This document shows, piece after piece, positions 44,535-52,863 of a stretch of 64,000 bases of DNA (its first letter is position 1; each line of letters opens with the position of its first letter). The position numbers and the translations under genes are program-made. This DNA comes from Mesorhizobium sp. WSM4311 (GTDB lineage Bacteria > Pseudomonadota > Alphaproteobacteria > Rhizobiales > Rhizobiaceae). The stretch lies in contig NZ_NSFV01000015.1 in NCBI RefSeq assembly GCF_002295115.1, forward strand, positions 1 through 64,000. Direction: 5' to 3'. The notes beneath the pieces are model-generated. The model made no database searches. It was not told the origin of the DNA and saw only the letters and a list, made by a program, of their open reading frames with translations.

Positions 44535-45569
44535 ATGGCAACTTTGAGCGGAGCGCTGATCGGCTGCGGCTTCTTCGCCGTCAACCAGATGCATGCCTGG
44601 CGCGACATAGAGGGCGCCGCGATCGTCGCCATTTGCGACCGCGATCCGGAGCGGCTCAGGATCGTCGGCGACCAGTTCGGTGTGGCAAGGCGCTACACCG
44701 ATGCAGCCGCGCTGTTCGCGGCCGAGACGCTCGACTTCGTCGACATTGCCACCACCGTGGCCAGCCATCGGCCGCTGGTCGAGATGGCGGCCGCCAACCG
44801 CGTCCCGGTGATCTGCCAGAAGCCCTTCGCGCCGACGCTGGCCGACGCCAAGGCAATGGTCGCGGCCTGCGCCGAGGCCGGCGTGCCGCTGATGGTGCAT
44901 GAGAATTTCCGCTGGCAGTCGCCGGTCCAGGCTGTGCGCGCCATGCTCGACAGCCGTGAAATTGGCACGCCCTTCTTCGGGCGTATCTCCTTCCGCTCGG
45001 CCTATGACGTATTTTCCGGCCAGCCCTACCTGGCGACGGGAAAACGCTTCATCGTCGAGGATCTCGGCATCCATATCCTCGACATCGCCCGTTTCCTGCT
45101 GGGCGACGTAAAGAGCCTCACGGCGCGCACCGCGCGCATCAATCCCGCCATCGCCGGCGAGGATGTCGCCACGATGCTGATGGATCACAAGAACGGCGCC
45201 ATTTCGGTGGTCGATTGCAGCTATGCGACCAGGCTTGCCGTCGAGCCGTTTCCCGAAACGTTGATCGAGATCGACGGCAGCGACGGCACGCTCCGGCTGG
45301 CGCAGGGATACCAGCTGACCGTCACCGGCAAGAGCGGAACCACTGTCACAGACGTCTCGCCGCCGCTGCTGCCCTGGGCCTCGCGGCCATGGCACAACAT
45401 TCAGGAAAGCGTGCTGGCGATCCAGCGGCACTGGGTCGACTGCATTGCATCAGGCAAGGGGCCGGCGACCTCCGGCGCCGACAACCTCAAGACATTCGCG
45501 CTAGTCGAGGCTGCCTATACCGGCGCCGCAAGCCGGCAACCGGTGCGGATCGACGACCTGCTGGAATGA
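44535..45569 (+). CDS. apsD: Gfo/Idh/MocA dehydrogenase, probable D-apiose dehydrogenase
   Basis: 344 residues. Rossmann motif ALIGCGFFAVNQMHAW at the N terminus, ICDRDPER as the adenine-binding region, and the catalytic-lysine motif CQKPFAPT (EKP of the family with Gln for Glu), then HENFRWQSP and a DLGIHILDIARFLLGD helix with the catalytic-type histidine. The Gfo/Idh/MocA family oxidises sugars at C1; in this locus the expected reaction is D-apiose plus NAD to apionolactone. Its stop overlaps the next gene by four bases. Assignment rests on context plus family. Confidence 0.72.
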   Translation: MATLSGALIGCGFFAVNQMHAWRDIEGAAIVAICDRDPERLRIVGDQFGVARRYTDAAALFAAETLDFVDIATTVASHRPLVEMAAANRVPVICQKPFAPTLADAKAMVAACAEAGVPLMVHENFRWQSPVQAVRAMLDSREIGTPFFGRISFRSAYDVFSGQPYLATGKRFIVEDLGIHILDIARFLLGDVKSLTARTARINPAIAGEDVATMLMDHKNGAISVVDCSYATRLAVEPFPETLIEIDGSDGTLRLAQGYQLTVTGKSGTTVTDVSPPLLPWASRPWHNIQESVLAIQRHWVDCIASGKGPATSGADNLKTFALVEAAYTGAASRQPVRIDDLLE

Positions 45570-47404
45570 CCACGGATCGCTTCCTCCTTTGCGGCACGCA
45601 CGCGGCGGAGACCGAACCGGTCCGGTTGATCGCCGGCCCGCTCAGTGCCGGTTTCGTCAACGGCAATCTGCGCACAATACGCCATGGCGGCGCGGAGGTG
45701 CTGCGTGCCATCGCCTATGTCGTTCGTGACCGCGACTGGGGCACCTATGAGCCAGCGCTGACGGACTTGACTATCGATCAGGGTGCCGATGCTTTCTCCG
45801 TCAGCTACGCGGCAAGCTGCACCGGGCCTGGCGGAAGCCGGCTCGCCTTCCACGCCACCATCAAAGGCTCCTCTGATGGGCAGCTGGTCTTCGACGTCAA
45901 CGCGCTGCCCGAAAGTGATTTCGAGACCAACCGCTGCGGCTTCTGCATCCTGCATCCAATCGCCGGCCTCGCCGGCAGCCCCGTAATGGTCGAGCACACG
46001 GATGGCAGCGTGGTGGCGACGAGACTGCCTGATCTGATCGATCCCTGGCAGCCTTTCAAGGATTTGTGCGCCATCACGCATGAAGTGCGGCCCGGCGTCA
46101 CCGCGCAATGCCGTATGGAAGGCGACGTCTTCGAAATGGAGGACCAGCGCAACTGGTCCGATGCTTCCTACAAGACCTATGTACGGCCGTTGGCGCTGCC
46201 CTGGCCCTATGTATTGCCGGCCGGCGAAACCAACCGCCAGACGATTAGCCTACGCATTGCCGGCGACGACAAGACGCCGGCCACCACCGAGCCATCTGGC
46301 CCGATCCGCGTTACGCTCGGCGAGCCCGGTCCGGCGCTTCCGGATGTCGGCGTGATCCTCTATCCCGGCGATGTCGAGACAGCGCTGGCGAACCTCCCAG
46401 CACTGTCGGCGCTCGGCCCGCAGCAACTGCTGCTTCATTACGATCCGACGGGCGGCCATGGGCTCGATGCCTTGCGCTCTTTCGCCCGGCTCGCCGCGGC
46501 TTATCCCGCCCGCACAACGCTCGAATGCGTGGTCGCCTGCAGCGGCGATCTCGATGCCGAACTCTCCGATATCATCGACCTGGTGCGCCGGGCGGGCCTG
46601 CGGCTCGATGCCATAGCGGTCTCGCCTTCGGTCGATCGGCAATCGACACCACCAGGCAGCGCCTGGCCGCCCTGCCCGCCGCTGGAAGATGTCTACGCCG
46701 CCGCGCGCCGGGCCTTCCCGGATATCCGTCTTGGCGGCGGCATGTTCAGTTATTTCACCGAGCTCAACCGCAAGCGCGTCCCGGCCGGGCTGCTCGATTT
46801 CGTCAGCCATTGCACGTGCCCGATCGTGCATGCCGCCGACGATCTCAGCGTCATGCAGTCGCTGGAGGCGTTGCCGTTCATCACCCGGTCGGCGCGGGCG
46901 ATCTTCGGCGACAGGCCCTACCGGATCGGGCCCTCGACCATTGCCATGCGGCAGAACCCCTATGGCGGCGCCACCAAGGACAATCCGCGGGGAGAGCGCA
47001 TCGCCATGGCGAACCGCGATCCGCGCCACAATGGCCAGTTCGCCGCCGCCTGGACGATCGGCTATGCCGCGCGGGTCGCGCCGGCCGGCCTGGAGATGCT
47101 GACGCTGTCGGGATTCACCGGGCCATTCGGCGTGCTGGCGGGATCTGGGGAACCCGTTGCGGAAGGGTCACCCCGGCCGATCTTCCAGGCCATCAAGGGG
47201 CTTTGCGAACTGGCTGGCCTTAAACATGTCACGGCCAAAACGAGCGATGAGACCCGGGTAATGGCGTTGGCCGGGCGTTCACCCTCGGGCAAGACAGTCG
47301 TGTGGCTGACGAACCTGACGGCAAGCGACGTGGCGGTCGACCTTTCGGAGTTTGACCGAGGCCATCTTGTGATGACACCCTACGCGATCGCGCGGATCGG
47401 CTGA
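45566..47404 (+). CDS. apnL: Probable D-apionate lactonase
   Basis: 612 residues, translationally coupled to apsD (ATGA). The long sequence has no signal peptide. An N-terminal beta-rich half (NGNLRTIRHGGAEVLRAIAY, QRNWSDASYKTYVRPL) and a C-terminal TIM-barrel-like half (GGGMFSYFTELNRKR, DFVSHCTCPIVHAAD) are visible. Length and the position after apsD fit ApnL, the lactonase that opens apionolactone to D-apionate. It otherwise resembles glycoside-hydrolase-fold proteins; I rely on context for function. Ends six bases before the convergent gntR stop. Confidence 0.7.
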   Translation: MTTDRFLLCGTHAAETEPVRLIAGPLSAGFVNGNLRTIRHGGAEVLRAIAYVVRDRDWGTYEPALTDLTIDQGADAFSVSYAASCTGPGGSRLAFHATIKGSSDGQLVFDVNALPESDFETNRCGFCILHPIAGLAGSPVMVEHTDGSVVATRLPDLIDPWQPFKDLCAITHEVRPGVTAQCRMEGDVFEMEDQRNWSDASYKTYVRPLALPWPYVLPAGETNRQTISLRIAGDDKTPATTEPSGPIRVTLGEPGPALPDVGVILYPGDVETALANLPALSALGPQQLLLHYDPTGGHGLDALRSFARLAAAYPARTTLECVVACSGDLDAELSDIIDLVRRAGLRLDAIAVSPSVDRQSTPPGSAWPPCPPLEDVYAAARRAFPDIRLGGGMFSYFTELNRKRVPAGLLDFVSHCTCPIVHAADDLSVMQSLEALPFITRSARAIFGDRPYRIGPSTIAMRQNPYGGATKDNPRGERIAMANRDPRHNGQFAAAWTIGYAARVAPAGLEMLTLSGFTGPFGVLAGSGEPVAEGSPRPIFQAIKGLCELAGLKHVTAKTSDETRVMALAGRSPSGKTVVWLTNLTASDVAVDLSEFDRGHLVMTPYAIARIG

Positions 47405-47410
47405 ATCAGA

Positions 47411-48124
47411 TTACTTTTCGGAATTCATCACATAGAGGGCGCGCGAGCGCTCCAGATGCTTGATCATCGCCTTCTCGGCGCCATCGGCATCCTTCTTCTC
47501 GATGCGGCCGATGATCTCTTCGTGCTCGGTCAGCGTGAACTGTTCCTTGCCGGTCCAGATCAGCATTTCGGTGTGATATTCCTTCAGCCAGCCGAGCATC
47601 GCCTCGCTGACGGCGACATAGATCGGGTTGCCCGATATCGTCGCGATCTGGGTGTGGAATTTCATGTCGGCGGAAATGAAGGCTTCGGAATCACCTCGCG
47701 CGGCACGCTGCTCGGCGACGGTTGCCTTGAGCCGCTGCACATCCTCGACGGTGGCCTTCTCGGCGGCTTCCCTGACCATGCCACGCTCGAAGAAAATGCG
47801 CGCGGTCTTGAGGTGCTCGAGCGTGTCCTTCGACGACGACAGGATGATCTTGGCCGCGCCGTCGACCTGTTTGATGATCGACTTGGCGGTGAGCTGCAGC
47901 ACCTTGGCCCGCTCGCCATGCGAAATGGCGACGAGGCCCATATTGCTCAGCGCCTGCATCGCCTCGCGAATGGCCGGACGGCCAACCTCGAAGCGCTCCA
48001 TCAATTCGCGCTCCGACGGCATGTCGTCGCCCGGCTGCAACTCGCCGCTGGTGATCAGCCGCTTCAGCCTTGCAAAGACTTCGTCGGAAAGTTTGCGCCG
48101 GACGATCGGCTCCGAACGGTTCAT
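47411..48124 (-). CDS. GntR-family regulator, NanR-like, probable repressor of the apiose locus
   Basis: 237 residues: winged HTH (RRKLSDEVFARLKRLITSGE, MPSERELMERFEVGRPAIREAM, ISHGERAKV) and an FCD-type effector domain (ADMKFHTQIATISGNPIYVAV, HEEIIGRIEKKDADGA). The SEPIVRRKLSDEV start and GRPAIREAMQAL helix are like NanR, whose known operators are tandem GGTATA hexamers. CTGGTATAAT sites occur before this gene and three other units of the locus, so it most likely represses them until a pathway intermediate binds. It is divergent from the RuBisCO-like gene. Confidence 0.8.
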   Translation of the reverse strand: MNRSEPIVRRKLSDEVFARLKRLITSGELQPGDDMPSERELMERFEVGRPAIREAMQALSNMGLVAISHGERAKVLQLTAKSIIKQVDGAAKIILSSSKDTLEHLKTARIFFERGMVREAAEKATVEDVQRLKATVAEQRAARGDSEAFISADMKFHTQIATISGNPIYVAVSEAMLGWLKEYHTEMLIWTGKEQFTLTEHEEIIGRIEKKDADGAEKAMIKHLERSRALYVMNSEK

Positions 48125-48244
48125 CGTGACGAATCACTCCCTGGCCCGGTTCCTGTTTAGCACTGCCGGTGCGATTCCCGGAATGCCTGCACCTTTGCCC
48201 GCCCCCGTTTCGCGAAGTGGGATATTTGCTTGCAATACTTATGT

Positions 48245-48258
48245 ACTCATTATACCAG
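48245..48258. promoter_or_regulatory. Putative GntR operator between gntR and the RuBisCO-like gene
   Basis: ACTCATTATACCAG. On the minus strand CTGGTATAATGAGT contains a perfect TATAAT that could be the -10 of gntR, so the site would autoregulate. It is 54 bases upstream of the RuBisCO-like gene start on the plus strand. Confidence 0.65.
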
Positions 48259-48311
48259 ATTTCAGACGTGACGAAACTTTTTTCGGACCCTTTTCGACCG
48301 GCCGGCTCCCC

Positions 48312-49562
48312 ATGATCACCTTCACCTATCGCATCGAAACGTCAGGCAACATCGAGGCGCTGGCGGCCAAGATCGCCAGCGACCAGTCGACCGGCACCTT
48401 CGTCGTTCTGCCCGGCGAGACCGAGGAGCTGAAGGCCCGCGCGGCGGCGCGAGTGCTGGCGATCCGGCATCTGCCCGATGCCCAGCAACCGTCCATTCCC
48501 GAGGCCGGCGGAGGGCCTTTCAAGCGCGCCGATGTCGACATCGCATTCCCGTTCGACGCGATCGGCACCGACCTTTCGGCCCTGATGACCATCGCCATCG
48601 GTGGCACCTATTCGATCAAGGGCCTGTCGGGCATCCGCATCGTTGACATGCAGCTGCCTGATGACTATCGCGGCGCCCATCCCGGCCCGCAGTTCGGCGT
48701 CGCCGGCAGCCGCAAGCTGACCGGCATCGTGGGACGCCCGATCATCGGCACCATCGTCAAGCCGGCGCTGGGGCTGCGGCCGCATGAGACAGCCGAGATG
48801 GTCGGCGAATTGATCGAGGCCGGCGTCGATTTCATCAAGGACGACGAAAAGCTGATGAGCCCGGCCTACTCGCCGCTGGCCGAGCGGGTGAAGGCGATCA
48901 TGCCGCTGATCCTCGACCACGAGCAGAAGACCGGCAAGAAGGTGATGTATGCCTTCGGCATCTCGCATGCCGACCCGGACGAGATGATGCGCAACCACGA
49001 TCTGGTGGCGAAGGCCGGCGGCAATTGCGCGGTGATCAACATCAACTCCATCGGCTTCGGCGGCATGGCCTACTTAAGGAAACGCTCCAGCCTGGTGCTG
49101 CACGCCCATCGCAACGGCTGGGACATCCTCACCCGCCACCCCGGCCTTGGCATGGATTTCAAGGTCTGGCAGCAGTTTTGGCGATTGCTCGGCGTCGACC
49201 AGTTCCAGATCAACGGCATCGCTTCAAAATATTGGGAGCCGGATGCATCCTTCATCGAGTCCTTCAAGGCAGTGACGACGCCGATCTTTTCGCCTGATGA
49301 TTGCGCGCTGCCGGTCGCAGGTTCCGGCCAGTGGGGCGGACAGGCGCCCGAGACCTACGAACGAACCGGCCGCACGGTCGACCTGCTCTATCTGTGCGGC
49401 GGTGGCATCGTCAGCCATCCGGACGGGCCAGGCGCCGGCGTGCGCGCCGTCCAGCAAGCCTGGCAAGCGGCGGTCGACGGCATCCCGCTGGCGAACTTCG
49501 CCCTGAACCACCCCGAACTGGCACGGTCGATCGAAAAGTTCGGCGACGGCAAGGCGGCCTGA
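48312..49562 (+). CDS. RuBisCO-like protein, 3-oxo-isoapionate 4-phosphate decarboxylase or transcarboxylase/hydrolase type
   Basis: 416 residues from the ATG at 48312. RuBisCO large-chain fold with active-site segments kept: Lys150 in IVKPALGL and the carbamylated-lysine motif FIKDDE (Lys176, Asp178, Glu179). Loop 6, which carries a catalytic Lys in true RuBisCO, here reads VAGSGQWGGQAPETY with no Lys, so it is a form IV protein, not a carboxylase. Directly followed (4 bases) by a DUF1537 kinase, as in apiose loci where the RuBisCO-like partner is OiaX (decarboxylase giving L-erythrulose 1-phosphate) or OiaT (transcarboxylase/hydrolase giving 3-phosphoglycerate and glycolate). I cannot tell which. 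Confidence 0.8.
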   Translation: MITFTYRIETSGNIEALAAKIASDQSTGTFVVLPGETEELKARAAARVLAIRHLPDAQQPSIPEAGGGPFKRADVDIAFPFDAIGTDLSALMTIAIGGTYSIKGLSGIRIVDMQLPDDYRGAHPGPQFGVAGSRKLTGIVGRPIIGTIVKPALGLRPHETAEMVGELIEAGVDFIKDDEKLMSPAYSPLAERVKAIMPLILDHEQKTGKKVMYAFGISHADPDEMMRNHDLVAKAGGNCAVININSIGFGGMAYLRKRSSLVLHAHRNGWDILTRHPGLGMDFKVWQQFWRLLGVDQFQINGIASKYWEPDASFIESFKAVTTPIFSPDDCALPVAGSGQWGGQAPETYERTGRTVDLLYLCGGGIVSHPDGPGAGVRAVQQAWQAAVDGIPLANFALNHPELARSIEKFGDGKAA

Positions 49563-49566
49563 GGTC

Positions 49567-50901
49567 ATGCAGAACCTGCTGCTCAGCTATTATGGCGACG
49601 ACCTCACCGGCTCGACCGACGTCATGGAAGCGCTGGAGCTCGGCGGCGTGCCGACGGTGCTGTTCATGAGACAGCCGGACGAGGCTCTGCTTGCCCAATT
49701 CAAGCATTGCCAGGCGGTCGGGCTGGCCGGCACCAGCCGCAGCGAGACGCCGCACTGGATGGACACGCATTTGCGCGACGCCTTCGCCTGGCTGAAGACG
49801 CTGAAAGCCGAAATCTGCCACTACAAGGTCTGTTCGACCTTCGATTCCAGCCCGACGATCGGCAGCATCGGCCGGGCGATCGAGATTGGCCGCGAGGTCT
49901 TCAAACAGGATAGCGTGCCGCTGCTGGTCGGCGCGCCGCAGCTCAAGCGCTACACCGCCTTCGGCCATCTGTTCGCGGCCTATCGCGACCAATATTTCCG
50001 CATCGACCGCCATCCGGTGATGAGCCGCCACCCGACGACGCCGATGGATGAATCGGACCTGCTGATCCATCTGTCGCGGCAGACGGATCTCACGTCGGGG
50101 TTGATCGACCTTGCGACACTGCAGTCGGAGCAGCGGTCGCAGGCATTCGATCGCTTCGTGGACAATGGCACGGCCATCGTGCTTGTCGACGTCGACAGCC
50201 GGGAGACCCAGGCCCTTGCAGGCAAGGAGATATGGCGCATGCGCAAGCCGGGCGGCTCTTTTGTCGCCGGTTCGTCCGGCGTCGAGTATGCGTTGCTGGC
50301 CGAATGGGCGTCGAATGACGTCGTCGGCGCCGGACCAGGCTTCACGCCGCCAGGCGCCGCCGACCGGATCGCCGTCGTGTCGGGCAGTTGCTCGCCGACC
50401 ACCGAACGACAGATCCGGCATGCCCTGAGCGACGGCTTCGACGGCATCGAGGTCGATCCTGTCGAACTGGTTTCGGAGGCTTCGCAGCAGGCGATCACGC
50501 GTGCGGCGGCAAGCGGCCGCGCCAGCCTGCAAGCCGGACGAAGCGTCATCCTCTACACCGCGCTTGGCCCTGCAGCCGACAGGGGCGCCGAAATCGACCG
50601 GCAGGACGGCGCCCGCCACAAGCTTGGCCGCGGCCTTGGTGCGCTGCTGCGCCAATTGACTGACGAGCAGAGCTTGCGGCGCGTGGTTATTGCCGGCGGT
50701 GACACGTCAAGCCATGCGCTTGGACAAATGGGCGTCGACGCGCTGACCGTCAGGATGCCTCTGCCCGCCTCGCCTGGTTCCCCACTTTGCGTTGCTCATT
50801 CGCACGTCAAAGCGATTGACGGGCTGGAGGTTGCGCTGAAGGGCGGGCAGGTAGGAACCGACCGCTATTTCTCGTCCATCCGTGACGGTCTTCGCAGTTG
50901 A
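49567..50901 (+). CDS. oiaK: DUF1537 four-carbon-acid sugar kinase family, probable 3-oxo-isoapionate kinase
   Basis: 444 residues. The N-terminal YYGDDLTGSTDVMEAL (8-23) is the substrate-domain motif of DUF1537 kinases; the C-terminal nucleotide domain has SGSCSPTTERQI, VIAGGDTSSHAL and LKGGQVGT. Full length for the family. In this locus it should phosphorylate 3-oxo-isoapionate at C4, making the substrate of the RuBisCO-like enzyme encoded just upstream. Function inferred from family plus context. Confidence 0.8.
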   Translation: MQNLLLSYYGDDLTGSTDVMEALELGGVPTVLFMRQPDEALLAQFKHCQAVGLAGTSRSETPHWMDTHLRDAFAWLKTLKAEICHYKVCSTFDSSPTIGSIGRAIEIGREVFKQDSVPLLVGAPQLKRYTAFGHLFAAYRDQYFRIDRHPVMSRHPTTPMDESDLLIHLSRQTDLTSGLIDLATLQSEQRSQAFDRFVDNGTAIVLVDVDSRETQALAGKEIWRMRKPGGSFVAGSSGVEYALLAEWASNDVVGAGPGFTPPGAADRIAVVSGSCSPTTERQIRHALSDGFDGIEVDPVELVSEASQQAITRAAASGRASLQAGRSVILYTALGPAADRGAEIDRQDGARHKLGRGLGALLRQLTDEQSLRRVVIAGGDTSSHALGQMGVDALTVRMPLPASPGSPLCVAHSHVKAIDGLEVALKGGQVGTDRYFSSIRDGLRS

Positions 50902-51029
50902 CTGTGCGGAGGTCCGACGGCTGTTCTGTCTCGCAGCCACGGAAGAAGCGTGCGGCGGGACCTGTAATTGATAGCGACCGTGCTATGCTTGAAACCGCAA
51001 GCCAGCAGAAATGCAAGGAGATTTTCGCC

Positions 51030-51461
51030 ATGGCACTGGTGGTCAGCAAACCTGAAGATATCGCGACGGCCTTTGCCGATGCGTGGAACAGGCACGATAT
51101 GGACGATTTCGCAGCGCTGTTCTCCGAGGAGGCCAATTTCGTCAATGTCGTGGGAATGTGGTGGAAGAATCGCGCCGAGATCGAGGGGGCGCACCGCGCA
51201 ACGCATGAAACGATGTTTCGTGACAGCCGATTGGAGGGTTTTGTCTCGTCGGTTGTTGAATTAGCTCCCGGCCTTGCATCGGTACATTATGCGTGGACCC
51301 TGACCGGTGCATTTGCTCCGGATGGCTCACCGGCCGGTACACGCAAAGGCATTCTGCTTTTGGTTGTGAAGGAAGAACAGTCGGGCTGGCGGATAAAGGT
51401 GGCCCAAAACACCGACATTGTTCCAGGGGCAGCTGCTCCCCCTTCGAGCGCGAGGAGTTGA
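51030..51461 (+). CDS. SnoaL/DUF4440-like small protein
   Basis: 143 residues from the ATG at 51030, with AAGGAG nine bases upstream; the longer open frame before it lacks a good site. The cone-shaped NTF2-like fold is suggested by IATAFADAWNRHDMDDFAALF, FVNVVGMWWKNRAEI and the late strand RIKVAQNTD. This SgcJ/EcaC-type family is mostly of unknown function; members bind small ligands or act as isomerases. It begins 129 bases after oiaK and may or may not belong to the apiose locus. It is convergent with the ROK gene. Confidence 0.7.
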   Translation: MALVVSKPEDIATAFADAWNRHDMDDFAALFSEEANFVNVVGMWWKNRAEIEGAHRATHETMFRDSRLEGFVSSVVELAPGLASVHYAWTLTGAFAPDGSPAGTRKGILLLVVKEEQSGWRIKVAQNTDIVPGAAAPPSSARS

Positions 51462-51512
51462 TCCTCCTCACCTCCCCGCAGCATGGGGTAGCGGGGCAGT
51501 TTGTTGGATTGA

Positions 51513-52718
51513 TCAGCCGAGCGACAGTTCCTTCGTCTGATGCCTCAGCACGAGTCCGACCGCGCCCAGCAATGCATCGTTCTCGGTGTGCTTGCCAACG
51601 ATTATTCGCGTGCGCAGGGCCGGAGCGATATCGCGGGACTTGATGAGCGTGTGGCGTTCGTAGGACGCGATCAGCGGCGTCAACAGAATGTCGCCCGCCA
51701 ACGCCATCTGGCCGCCGATGATGATGAGCGGCGGATTGAGCACCGAGCCGATCAAGCCGAGACCCCGGCCGGCGATCTCGGCGGTATCCTCAATCATCCG
51801 CAACGCCCTGACGTCGCCCTCCTTGGCCATCATGATGACATCGTCCATGGTGACCTGCCGCCGCATGACACGCGAAATCTGTTCCAGTGGTCGGGCAAAA
51901 CTCGCATAGAGCTCCAGGCATCCGCGATTGCCGCACCGACAAAGATCGCCGCCGGGATCGATGCTGATGTGCCCGAATTCGCCGGCGCCGCCGGCGATGC
52001 CCGTCACCAGCCGGCCATGCTGGACAATGGCGCCACCGACCCCCAGATCGATCTTGAACAGGACGAAATCGTCGTGGCCGATTGCCGCGCCCCACATCAG
52101 CTCCGCAATGGCCGAGCAGTTGCTCTCGTTGTCGGCGAAGATCGGCCGCTCCAGCACGGGTCCGAACACATCTCGTATGTTGACGCCGGCCCATGTTGGA
52201 ACGATGCTGGCGCGCAGGACCACTCCATCGCGGCTGACAGGACCAGAGACGGAAATCCCAACCCCCAGGAGCCCCGCCATCGGCAGACCATTTTCCTCGT
52301 AAGATTGGGCAATTGCCGATTTGGCCATCTGGGCCGCCTGCTGCGGTTGGTAGTCCAGTGCCATGGGGATAGTTTGTTCGGCAATGACGGAATGCGAGAC
52401 ATCGGCAACGATCAGTCGTATCTGCTGAAGTCCGAGGTGAATTCCGACGCAGGTACCGGCTGTCGGATTGAGCGTCACGGCCGCGGCTGGCCTGCCAATA
52501 GCTCTGATCCCCTCGCGACTGGTCGGGGCTTCGATCACCATGCCCGATTTTCTCAAGCCATTGAGCGCGGTTGAGACCGTCGAGCGCGCCAGGCCGGTGA
52601 CGCGTGCGATCTGCGACGCCGAGAGGGCGCCGCGTTCACTCAGGCAGCGCACAATCATGCTCTCCGGCGATGCGGACGGCCTGTCGATCAGCCAGGTTCT
52701 AAGCGAAGGTTTTGTCAT
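51513..52718 (-). CDS. ROK-family transcriptional regulator
   Basis: 401 residues. An N-terminal MarR-like HTH (LSASQIARVTGLARSTVSTALNGL, about 33-56) is followed by a sugar-kinase-fold ROK domain: VGIHLGLQQIRL, the acidic NESNCSAIAE, GGAGEFGHISIDPGG and the zinc motif CRCGNRGCLE. Because the sugar-binding residues EFGH are intact it can bind a sugar effector. It is divergent from the CUT1 importer operon 145 bases away and most likely represses it. Confidence 0.87.
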   Translation of the reverse strand: MTKPSLRTWLIDRPSASPESMIVRCLSERGALSASQIARVTGLARSTVSTALNGLRKSGMVIEAPTSREGIRAIGRPAAAVTLNPTAGTCVGIHLGLQQIRLIVADVSHSVIAEQTIPMALDYQPQQAAQMAKSAIAQSYEENGLPMAGLLGVGISVSGPVSRDGVVLRASIVPTWAGVNIRDVFGPVLERPIFADNESNCSAIAELMWGAAIGHDDFVLFKIDLGVGGAIVQHGRLVTGIAGGAGEFGHISIDPGGDLCRCGNRGCLELYASFARPLEQISRVMRRQVTMDDVIMMAKEGDVRALRMIEDTAEIAGRGLGLIGSVLNPPLIIIGGQMALAGDILLTPLIASYERHTLIKSRDIAPALRTRIIVGKHTENDALLGAVGLVLRHQTKELSLG

Positions 52719-52863
52719 GGGCCAACATAAACATCGTTGACTGGTAGCTCCAATATGTCATCTTGGAAAGAACTTGAGATTAACGCATCTCGCCGGCGGC
52801 GGCTTCAAACCGCGGCCATAAGCGGTCGATACGAACCGTGCAACACCATATGGGAGTGAAACT

